Shown: one piece after another, positions 9,601 through 15,337 of the stretch | Numbering within the stretch: the first letter of the stretch is position 1 | Layout of the letters: each line of letters begins with the position of its first letter | DNA from: Thiotrichales bacterium 35-46-9 | Lineage (GTDB): Bacteria > Pseudomonadota > Gammaproteobacteria > Thiomicrospirales > Thiomicrospiraceae | DNA: 50,240 nucleotides | Assembly: GCA_002281095.1 (NCBI GenBank) | Contig: NCFI01000003.1 | Span: 1 to 50,240 of the forward strand | Direction: 5' to 3' | Translations under genes and position numbers: made by a program | Notes under the pieces: generated by a model | Seen by the model: the letters and a program-made list of their open reading frames with translations, nothing else | What the model was told of the DNA's origin: nothing | Database searches by the model: none

Positions 9601-9891
9601 CGACTCTCTGTCTTTACCAAAATGTCCTAAGGCAACATCGACAATACCGCCTTTTTTAATGCCCATTTCGTAGCTGGCACTGTATTGAGCATGAGTTGCT
9701 ACCGTGGTGTAATCGAGTAGGGTTACCAAAAAAGTCTGGATAAATGCACCATGCGCCGATTTTTCACCTAGCTTTTTTAAGCTACCGTCGTTAATGCTGG
9801 CTTGCCAATGATGAATGGCGGTGAGGTGGGCAGTAGGAATGGTTGACTGTGTTAGGTGTTTAGCAAGGACTTTGGGTAAGAATAGCGACAT
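6658..9891 (-). CDS. Single-chain restriction-modification enzyme (Eco57I/type IIG-like, N6-adenine methylase with nuclease domain)
   Basis: This is a protein of 1,077 residues. Near the N terminus VDVAL (Asp85) and FELK (Glu104, Lys106) make a plausible PD-(D/E)xK nuclease core. The methyltransferase part has motif I DPACGSGAF near residue 450 and the catalytic NPPY near residue 573, typical of gamma-class N6-adenine methylases. The C-terminal third contains the GFYELRAQYMETLPIP stretch found in TaqI/Eco57I-type specificity regions, then a helical tail. One chain therefore appears to hold cleavage, methylation and recognition. The ATG at 9891 was chosen over a TTG at 9915, which adds eight residues. 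No separate restriction or specificity gene lies nearby. It shares its strand with higBA. The recognition sequence cannot be read from the gene. Confidence 0.88.
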   Translation of the reverse strand: MSLFLPKVLAKHLTQSTIPTAHLTAIHHWQASINDGSLKKLGEKSAHGAFIQTFLVTLLDYTTVATHAQYSASYEMGIKKGGIVDVALGHFGKDRESQIIAPFELKGLDTPNLDAIMSGRHKTPVQQAWEYANAIKGAKWVLVSNYREIRLYAVGHGLQSYESWDVLTLDQPAEYARLRLLLSQDNLLGDTTSQLLQATEQADKDITAQLYADYKAVREQLIAHLINDNPSESPTELIAPAQKLLDRVLFIAFAEDRGLIPDNSIKNAYLHADPYNPRPIYDNFKGLFTAIDKGNAHLKIPAYNGGLFAPDAQLDALTISDALCEAFKNIAEYDFASDVSVTVLGHIFEQSIADLEEISESLASGQRTLSKTAKATAVSGKRKLHGVVYTPDHITAFIVEHTLGAYCQNEFNNLLRQYASQVTEEAITWKKGKQTDLQFWYAWQERLKQIKVVDPACGSGAFLVAAFDYLHGEYRRTNEAIATITGQAGVFDLNKEVLNNNLFGVDINPESIEITKLSLWLKTAEYGKPLTSLDSNLKAGNSLGMTEPVTGDTFCWHTAFADIFATGGFDVVLGNPPYVRQERFSALKPWLEAQYAVYHGVADLYAYFFELGARLLKPNGMMGYISSSTFFKTGSGEPLRQFLRSHTCLKTIVDFGDLQIFEGVTTYPAIVILQKSLPDAAHQLAMLVLQNDLPDNLNQAFTQQQGSMAQAQLTNESWQLESAALANLRAKLTSGHKTLKEVYGSPFYGIKTGFNEAFVIDRATRDALIAADAKSNELIKPFLEGKDLKKWHAQPRDLYLIAIPKFWTRKQMNQTDSISEEEASAWFSQHYSALFAYLQPFEVPAKKRTDKGEFWWELRACAYYEAFEETKIQYAHFSASHLFHRNTNGSFSNDKSYIIPTDDWFLLGLLNSAPYWFLITALAPSVRGGFYELRAQYMETLPIPDATEAQKAQIAELAQACQSLTEQRYAIEQKVAHRLVSNLCPADKTAKLTQKAQTWWALDFTSLQNELKKSFGLKASDKLIPLKDQDEWEDYVNSNRQQIAQLNQQISEKEAAMNQAVYALFGLSEEEVGMVEG

Positions 9892-9959
9892 TGTGCAAAA
9901 GCTCTGTAGGGGCAATCAATGGTTAGGATTTTAGCATAGATAGTTGGAGGTTATTGAAC

Positions 9960-9982
9960 AAAAAGCCCCCAAAGTTGGGGGC
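9960..9982 (-). terminator. Leftward intrinsic terminator, copy 2 of a duplicated sequence
   Basis: On the minus strand a perfect hairpin (GCCCCC / GGGGGC, loop of six) is followed by five T, 31 bases beyond the lipoprotein gene stop. Its sequence matches the 5048-5072 copy over 22 bases. Confidence 0.85.
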
Positions 9983-10012
9983 TGTTGACCGGTAATGAAC
10001 CTATCGAACGAA

Positions 10013-10456
10013 TCACAAATCCTTAAACACTTTCGTGTCCATTTTGATGCCCTTCTCGCCTGATTCAGTTCCCCAGACGCTAATTTTGACTGAGGCAACA
10101 TTGCCTTTAGGCAGGTAACGATCAATTAAATCACGCGCGCGCGGCGGTGAATTTTTATTGACATACTGGTTAATATTTTTGATGATGCAGGGATTATCGG
10201 GGTCAGAAACGGCGGCACGAATTTTACCCGATCCTTCAAAGACAAAACCGTCGTTACTTTCAAAAATGATCTCATGATAGTAATCGCCTTTTAAGGGCTG
10301 ATCGAAGCAAATCTTGGCCAAACGGCGGAAATCAGGTGAACCGCCTTCATTGCTGACCATTTCGATGGATTCAACTTTAACACGCGGTTGCTCACCGCAA
10401 CCGGCAATCAATAAACTGCTAGCGAGCGTTAGCCCGATGATAAGACGACGAAACAT
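10013..10456 (-). CDS. Lipoprotein of unknown function
   Basis: This is a 147-residue protein that begins with a lipoprotein signal: basic start MFRR, a hydrophobic core and the lipobox LIAGC with the lipidated Cys at residue 20. The Gly-Glu following the Cys does not give a clear inner-membrane retention signal. The mature part is charged, with two further Cys residues (in AKICFD and DNPCII), and shows no family that I recognise. AGAGGAAA before the ATG is a good ribosome binding site. It lies downstream of the Tim44-like gene but is separated from it by a strong terminator, so it probably has its own promoter. Confidence 0.75.
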   Translation of the reverse strand: MFRRLIIGLTLASSLLIAGCGEQPRVKVESIEMVSNEGGSPDFRRLAKICFDQPLKGDYYHEIIFESNDGFVFEGSGKIRAAVSDPDNPCIIKNINQYVNKNSPPRARDLIDRYLPKGNVASVKISVWGTESGEKGIKMDTKVFKDL

Positions 10457-10494
10457 GACAATTTCCTCTTAAACGTTGGTGCAGAATGATAAGC

Positions 10495-10522
10495 AAAAAA
10501 AAGACCAACATCACTGTTGGTC
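10495..10522 (-). terminator. Strong intrinsic terminator after the Tim44-like gene
   Basis: Minus strand: perfect 8-base stem GACCAACA / TGTTGGTC with a 4-base loop, followed by eight T. It ends the rsmC-like/Tim44-like transcript before the lipoprotein gene. Confidence 0.9.
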
Positions 10523-10553
10523 TCTAAGATGATCAATCAGTATTAACGCCTTA

Positions 10554-11468
10554 CTAAGCTTGTTGAATACCGGCTAACTTCCATTCGCCATCAGCTTCAC
10601 CGATGCGAACCAAATGCCAGAATTCATTAAAGGCGTGTGCAAAAGCACCAGCCTGTTCACTGACATAACCAGTAAATTGTACGGTTAACACCCAGCCATT
10701 GGCATCTTGGCTCATTTCGCGCACTTGCGCGCGTACTTCTTCAACGCGTGTTTGATTATCGTCAGCTTCGGCACTGCGTTGCGCTTTAAGTTGAGCAAAC
10801 AACTCTGGCGTGCTGAGTGCGCTCAAGGTCGCCCAATCCTGATTATCCCAAGCCGATTGCAATGCGACATACCAAGTTTCCGCTTGTTTAACGAATTTGG
10901 CTTCATCAAACCAAGTCGGGTAATTCGAACCCATCATCGCTGCCATACCTACGCTGTTACCGACATGGCTACCAATTTGGATGCCAGCAGAACCCGTTGT
11001 GTTCATAGGCTCTGCTTGACGATATTGTTGATTCGGCATGGGTGTAGCGGTTGCGGGCATGGGCATCGCCACTGCGCCTTTAGCTTGTTGGGCGCGACGA
11101 CGTAAGAAGAAGATCACACCGCCGGCAATTAATAACAGCAGAATGATGTCCATCGCACTAATGCCCTCAAAAGCACCACCCATAAAGGCGGCTGCCAACA
11201 AACCACCGGCAGCCAAGCCCATTAAGGGTCCCATCATGGATGGTTTGGCTGCTGCACCCGCCGCTGTGCCAGTAGCACCCGCTGCTGCGGGTTGTTGTGC
11301 TGGGCTAGTTGGCGCGCTTTTCGCATTACCTGCTGGAGAAGCTGGCGCGACATCGCGTTGCATACCCGAATTGCTTCCACTACCCATGCGTTTAGCAAAA
11401 GCTTCGGTGCTGACCATGCTGACACTCACCAACAGCGCCATAGCCACAGAAAATAGTTTTGCTTTCAT
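10554..11468 (-). CDS. Tim44-like domain membrane protein
   Basis: This is a 304-residue protein. An N-terminal hydrophobic signal (cleavage likely after AFA, residue 25) is followed by an Ala/Pro/Gly-rich low-complexity linker (about 35-80). A hydrophobic Gly/Ala-rich segment and a transmembrane helix (about 80-123) end in RRR. The C-terminal soluble domain (about 185-303) has the Tim44 pattern: FVKQAETWYVALQSAWDNQDWATLSALSTPELFAQL, then VTVQFTG-type strands and a FNEFWHLVR helix. Bacterial Tim44-like proteins are membrane-attached and poorly characterised. It starts 2 bases after the methyltransferase stop, so the two are co-transcribed. Confidence 0.85.
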   Translation of the reverse strand: MKAKLFSVAMALLVSVSMVSTEAFAKRMGSGSNSGMQRDVAPASPAGNAKSAPTSPAQQPAAAGATGTAAGAAAKPSMMGPLMGLAAGGLLAAAFMGGAFEGISAMDIILLLLIAGGVIFFLRRRAQQAKGAVAMPMPATATPMPNQQYRQAEPMNTTGSAGIQIGSHVGNSVGMAAMMGSNYPTWFDEAKFVKQAETWYVALQSAWDNQDWATLSALSTPELFAQLKAQRSAEADDNQTRVEEVRAQVREMSQDANGWVLTVQFTGYVSEQAGAFAHAFNEFWHLVRIGEADGEWKLAGIQQA

Positions 11469-11470
11469 TG

Positions 11471-12052
11471 TTAACCCTCTTTTACTGCACGTGAAATGGT
11501 GTAATCACGTCCTTGTTTGACTTTCTCATAATTACCGAACTGTTCATTAAAAGTGCGTTTCATATAATCGCGCAAGCCATTAATGGTGACGACAACAAGC
11601 TGTCCACCTGGTAACAAATGCTGATCTATATCATACAGGAAAATCGACATTAATTCCTTACCTACCTTAGCAGGAATATTCGATACAACGGTGCTAAATC
11701 GTTGATCTTTTGGTAATTGTGCCAGACCATTCGACAATAACACCTGTCCTTGGGGAATGCGATTGGCAATCAGGTTGCGACGCGCATAATCCACCGCGAC
11801 AAAGTCCTTGTCTAACATGGTAACACTGCCATTAGGGGCATCTTTTGCCAGAGCAATGCCTAAAGGACCATAGCCACAGCCCAAGTCTAAGATATGCTCG
11901 TCGGACTTAATATCGCAGTATTTCAGCAATAAATCGGTACCCGAATCAATCTCGCGCGGCGAAAAAAGTCCCCAAGTGGTGGTAAATTGCAATGAATGAC
12001 CACGCAATTCGGTGTTAAAATGCAGGTCTTGTTTGAGTGCGTCTATATTCAT
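11471..12052 (-). CDS. Class I SAM-dependent methyltransferase (RsmC-like)
   Basis: This is a 193-residue methyltransferase with motif I ILDLGCGYGPLGIALA and the SNIPAK motif (the NPP-like substrate position), as in the catalytic half of RsmC, the 16S rRNA m2G1207 methylase. It lacks the N-terminal pseudo-methylase domain of E. coli RsmC and matches the short one-domain form. FTTTWGLFSPREIDSGTDLL is also typical of that form. The ATG at 12052 was chosen because an upstream extension would be translated from the dispersed repeat at 12058-12144. Substrate assignment to rRNA is inference. Confidence 0.82.
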   Translation of the reverse strand: MNIDALKQDLHFNTELRGHSLQFTTTWGLFSPREIDSGTDLLLKYCDIKSDEHILDLGCGYGPLGIALAKDAPNGSVTMLDKDFVAVDYARRNLIANRIPQGQVLLSNGLAQLPKDQRFSTVVSNIPAKVGKELMSIFLYDIDQHLLPGGQLVVVTINGLRDYMKRTFNEQFGNYEKVKQGRDYTISRAVKEG

Positions 12053-12057
12053 GATGA

Positions 12058-12144
12058 TCTCTAAATACCCCAATGGGAAGGGGGTCTGGGGGAAGGGATG
12101 CATGTAAAACACATGTAACTCATTGAATTAATCCCTTCCACCAG
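12058..12144 (+). repeat. Dispersed palindromic repeat, copy C
   Basis: One of four related copies. The core 12086-12144 is exactly 59 bp, with ends CTGGGGGAAGGG and CCCTTCCACCAG (12-base inverted repeat, one mismatch). The attached arm starting CTCTAAA carries G-runs of 3, 5, 5 and 3 with spacers of 2-3 bases. It fills most of the divergent space before the rsmC-like gene and rep. Confidence 0.85.
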
Positions 12145-12151
12145 AGGTGAA

Positions 12152-12210
12152 ATAAGTTAGGGATGTTAAAAATGCCACTAAGTGGGATTTTTAGCGATGC
12201 CCTAACTTAT
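12152..12210. promoter_or_regulatory. Nested palindrome in the leader of rep
   Basis: Outer perfect 11-base arms ATAAGTTAGGG (12152-12162) and CCCTAACTTAT (12200-12210) enclose a second hairpin at 12168-12192. The inner stem is CCACT/AGTGG extended by AAAAAT/ATTTTT across one mismatch. The inner hairpin looks like a bidirectional terminator or attenuator between the repeat and the likely rep start. Confidence 0.55.
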
Positions 12211-12246
12211 AATGATGCCCCTTTCTCGTCTTTAGGTCAAATTTGC

Positions 12247-14244
12247 GTGCAACTCAATCCAGCTCAACAACAAGCGGTTCAACTTACGCAAGGTCAGGTT
12301 TTGGTGCTGGCAGGTGCAGGTTCGGGTAAAACGCGCGTTATTACGGAAAAAATCGCTTATCTGATCGAAAAAGAAGGCCACAACCCCAAAGGCATTTATG
12401 CCGTCACCTTTACCAACAAAGCCGCGAAAGAAATGCAAAGCCGCTTAACACAGCGTTGTGGCGAAGCGGGTCGTGGTGTGCAGGTATCGACTTTCCATAC
12501 ACTGGGGCTAGACATTTGCCGACGAGAATATAAAGCGCTGGGTATTCGCCATAGCTTCTCGCTGTTTGATGATGCGGATACGATGCAACTCTTGCGTGAG
12601 CTATCGCGTGATAGCGAAGTGGATAGTGACAAGCTAAAAAGTGCTCGTCATGCCATTTCGATGGCGAAAAACCGCCTGCAATCACCCGAGTGGTTATTAG
12701 CACAAGCAACGAATGAAGATGAAGCCTTTGTCGCACGTCTATATGCGGCCTATCAGGAAAGCTTACAAGCCTATTCTGCGCTCGATTTCGACGACTTAAT
12801 CGCCCGTGTGGTGTGGTTGTTTCAGCAAGATGCCGATATTCAACAAAAATGGCGTCATAAAGTACGTTATTTGTTGGTCGATGAGTATCAAGATACCAAC
12901 CCAGTGCAATACGAGTTAATGAAACGCTTAGCCGGTTCGCAAGGGCATTTTACCTGTGTAGGGGACGACGACCAATCCATTTATGCGTGGCGTGGTGCAG
13001 CGCCGGAAATTCTCAGTCAGCTACAACAAGACTACCCTAGCCTAACCTTGGTAAAACTGGAGCAAAATTATCGTTCCAGTGCGCGTATTTTGCAGGCAGC
13101 CAACCAGCTCATTACCAATAATCCGCATTTGTTTATTAAAAAGCTGTGGTGTGATCGCGGTCATGGCGACAAGATTCGCATTTTGGCTTGTCCCGACGAA
13201 ACCACCGAAGCCGAACGCGTGGTCAGTGAACTGTTGGTGCATAAAATTAAGAACCAAGGACAATGGCATAATTACGCGGTGCTCTATCGCAGCAACCACC
13301 AAGCGCGTTTGGTTGAGCGTGCCTTGCGCGAACAGGAAATTCCCTATCGCATTTCCGGTGGTCAATCCTTTTTCGATCGGGTTGAAATTAAAGACCTGCT
13401 CGCTTATTTGCGTCTGTTAGACAATCCTGACGATGATGCCGCTTTTTTACGCATTGCCAACACGCCTAAACGCGATATTGGCCCGCAAACCCTAGCCAAG
13501 CTGTCAGATTATGCCAAAGGGCGCGGCGTGAGTCTGTGTGCCGCTTGTAGTGAATTTGGGTTATCGCAACTCTTACCCGAGCGCGCGGTAGTGCAGTTGC
13601 AGCGATTTGCTGAATTTTTAGAGCGTTGGCGTCCTGCTTTGGGCGGCATGGAATTACCCAATCAGCTCATGCAGTTTTTGAGCGATTTGCAGTACGAAGT
13701 CTGGCTGATGGAAAACGGCGATAATCCCAAAAAAGCAGCGAGACAATGGCAAGCGGTACTCGATTTATTGCAATGGATCGGTCGTTTGGTGGAAAAGCAT
13801 GATGGTGCTTGGGGTTTGTCGGAATTAGTGCGTCATTTAACGCTCATGAACACATTAGAGCGCCAAAATGAGGAACAAGAGAAGGATGAGGTATCCCTCA
13901 TGACCTTGCATGCTGCCAAGGGGTTAGAATTTGGTCATGTGTTTTTGCTGGGCATGGAAGAAGGCATACTGCCACATCAAAACAGCATTGATGCCGGTAG
14001 CGTGGAAGAAGAGCGTCGTTTAGCCTATGTCGGTTTGACGCGTGCAGAACGCTCGTTAACGCTAAGTTATGCCCGTTCGCGCAAACGCTATGGTGAGCAA
14101 CAAAGTACCACCCCTAGCCGCTTTTTAGACGAGTTGCCGTTGGATGATATTTACTGGGAAGGTAAAGACGAACAAGCCGACACTGAAGCACAAGCCAAGG
14201 TGGCAGCGGATCATCTCGCTGCCATGAGGGCGATGTTGGGTTAG
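12247..14244 (+). CDS. rep: ATP-dependent DNA helicase Rep
   Basis: This is an SF1A 3'-5' helicase that helps replication forks past bound proteins. From the GTG at 12247 it is 665 residues (E. coli Rep is 673) and begins VQLNPAQQQAV, the family start. This start is preferred over the ATG at 12163, which would translate a palindromic leader. Motifs are in order: AGAGSGKTRV (Walker A), a TFTNKAA segment, DEYQDTN (Walker B), GDDDQSIYAWRGA, QNYRS, LMTLHAAKGLEF, GMEEGILPH and VGLTRAE. It lacks the C-terminal extension of UvrD, a second family member in this window at 33878. The weak start context suggests modest expression. Confidence 0.92.
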   Translation: MQLNPAQQQAVQLTQGQVLVLAGAGSGKTRVITEKIAYLIEKEGHNPKGIYAVTFTNKAAKEMQSRLTQRCGEAGRGVQVSTFHTLGLDICRREYKALGIRHSFSLFDDADTMQLLRELSRDSEVDSDKLKSARHAISMAKNRLQSPEWLLAQATNEDEAFVARLYAAYQESLQAYSALDFDDLIARVVWLFQQDADIQQKWRHKVRYLLVDEYQDTNPVQYELMKRLAGSQGHFTCVGDDDQSIYAWRGAAPEILSQLQQDYPSLTLVKLEQNYRSSARILQAANQLITNNPHLFIKKLWCDRGHGDKIRILACPDETTEAERVVSELLVHKIKNQGQWHNYAVLYRSNHQARLVERALREQEIPYRISGGQSFFDRVEIKDLLAYLRLLDNPDDDAAFLRIANTPKRDIGPQTLAKLSDYAKGRGVSLCAACSEFGLSQLLPERAVVQLQRFAEFLERWRPALGGMELPNQLMQFLSDLQYEVWLMENGDNPKKAARQWQAVLDLLQWIGRLVEKHDGAWGLSELVRHLTLMNTLERQNEEQEKDEVSLMTLHAAKGLEFGHVFLLGMEEGILPHQNSIDAGSVEEERRLAYVGLTRAERSLTLSYARSRKRYGEQQSTTPSRFLDELPLDDIYWEGKDEQADTEAQAKVAADHLAAMRAMLG

Positions 14245-14249
14245 AGGTA

Positions 14250-15275
14250 TTAAGACTCTTGTGCTAGGGCATCACGTTTGTTGTGGCGAATAGATGACCA
14301 AACGCCAGCAGAGATAAATAAAATCCCAATCAGACCGGTAATGAGCTCAGGCACATGAACGTGCATCGAAATCATCATAATGGTCGCTAAAGCACCAACA
14401 GCGTAATGCGCGCCGTGATCAAGGTAACGGTAAGCACTTAATGTACCCTGTCTAACCAAGTAAATGGTGATTGAACGCACAAATAAGGCACCAATGCCTA
14501 ATCCCAGCATAATAATAACGACATCTTTGGTAATGGCAAAAGCGCCAATCACACCATCAAAGCTGAATGAAGCGTCTAACACTTCTAGGTATAGAAAAGA
14601 CGCCAAGCCAGCTCGCCCCGCTGTACCAATCAAATCCATGTTCATTTCCATGAATTTATTAATCGAAGAGAGTAAAACAAAGGTGATGATGCCAGCTAAT
14701 CCGGCTACTAACGCCCCTGCTTGTTTTGCTTCGGGTAAAAAATGAGCGCTGGTTAGTAAGATAGCAAGGGCAAAGACGATTTCTAAAGATTCTAGTTTTC
14801 CCATGCGCCCTAACCAGGCTTCAAGGCTTCCTAGCCAATGAACATCACGTTCATCATCGAGAATGAAGCCTAAAAAGACCATCAGTAGGAACATGCCACC
14901 AAAAGCCGCTACTTGTACATGGGAAGACTCTAGGTGCATGGCATAAGTATCAGGATCGTTCAGTGCCATATGGGCTACGTCCCACATGCTCAAACTGGCG
15001 ACAATAGCGACAATGGCGAGCGGGAAGATCACACGCATGCCAAAAACGGCAATCAACATACCCCAAGTGAGGAAGCGTTGCTGCCAAACGGGATCCATTT
15101 TTTTCAGAATACCCGCATTCACCACCGCATTATCAAAAGATAAGCTGGTTTCAAGCACAATCAAAATGGCAGCAGTAAATAGTCCTGCCCAACCGGCCCA
15201 TAACCAAGCCAAATAGAGTGCCAGAATAGTAAAGCCGATAGACCAGCGAAAATGTTGAAAGAGATGCGCAAGCAT
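14250..15275 (-). CDS. DUF475 / TerC-like integral membrane protein
   Basis: This is a 341-residue protein with about nine hydrophobic segments and the acidic membrane motifs of the TerC/YkoY superfamily. ETSLSFDNAVVNAGIL lies in one helix (about 42-57), and LEVLDASFSFDGVIGAFAIT in a second, repeated helix (about 229-248). These Glu/Asp-Asn positions are thought to bind metal ions such as Mn2+ in relatives. It converges on rep with a 5-base gap and has its own promoter. The transported substrate is unknown; metal efflux or loading is inferred from family knowledge only. Confidence 0.85.
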   Translation of the reverse strand: MLAHLFQHFRWSIGFTILALYLAWLWAGWAGLFTAAILIVLETSLSFDNAVVNAGILKKMDPVWQQRFLTWGMLIAVFGMRVIFPLAIVAIVASLSMWDVAHMALNDPDTYAMHLESSHVQVAAFGGMFLLMVFLGFILDDERDVHWLGSLEAWLGRMGKLESLEIVFALAILLTSAHFLPEAKQAGALVAGLAGIITFVLLSSINKFMEMNMDLIGTAGRAGLASFLYLEVLDASFSFDGVIGAFAITKDVVIIMLGLGIGALFVRSITIYLVRQGTLSAYRYLDHGAHYAVGALATIMMISMHVHVPELITGLIGILFISAGVWSSIRHNKRDALAQES

Positions 15276-15303
15276 GGTTAACCCTATATCATAAATTTTA
15301 TTT

Positions 15304-15331
15304 ATTATCGCACAGATTTTTATTTATACAA
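15304..15331 (-). promoter_or_regulatory. Probable promoter of the DUF475 gene
   Basis: Minus strand: TTGTAT (15331-15326), a 16-base spacer and GATAAT (15309-15304), about 28 bases before the start codon in an A/T-rich region. Confidence 0.5.
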
Positions 15332-15337
15332 GCAACT

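Noticed and set aside
5048-9982. The duplicated hairpins as phage attachment sites
   Set aside because: No integrase or tRNA gene is present, and each hairpin is correctly placed as a leftward terminator; duplication is noted as a finding but not called an att site.
11488-11503. CACGTGAAA motif upstream of the Tim44-like gene, a possible third parS
   Set aside because: Only one half of the palindrome matches; the left half differs at several positions.
10707-11520. Long open frames on the plus strand opposite the Tim44-like gene
   Set aside because: They mirror an Ala/Gly/Pro-rich coding sequence, show no family features and lack ribosome binding sites; the minus-strand gene is clearly real.
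13042-13420. Open frames on both strands within rep
   Set aside because: They overlap conserved helicase motifs and are frame shadows of a high-confidence gene.
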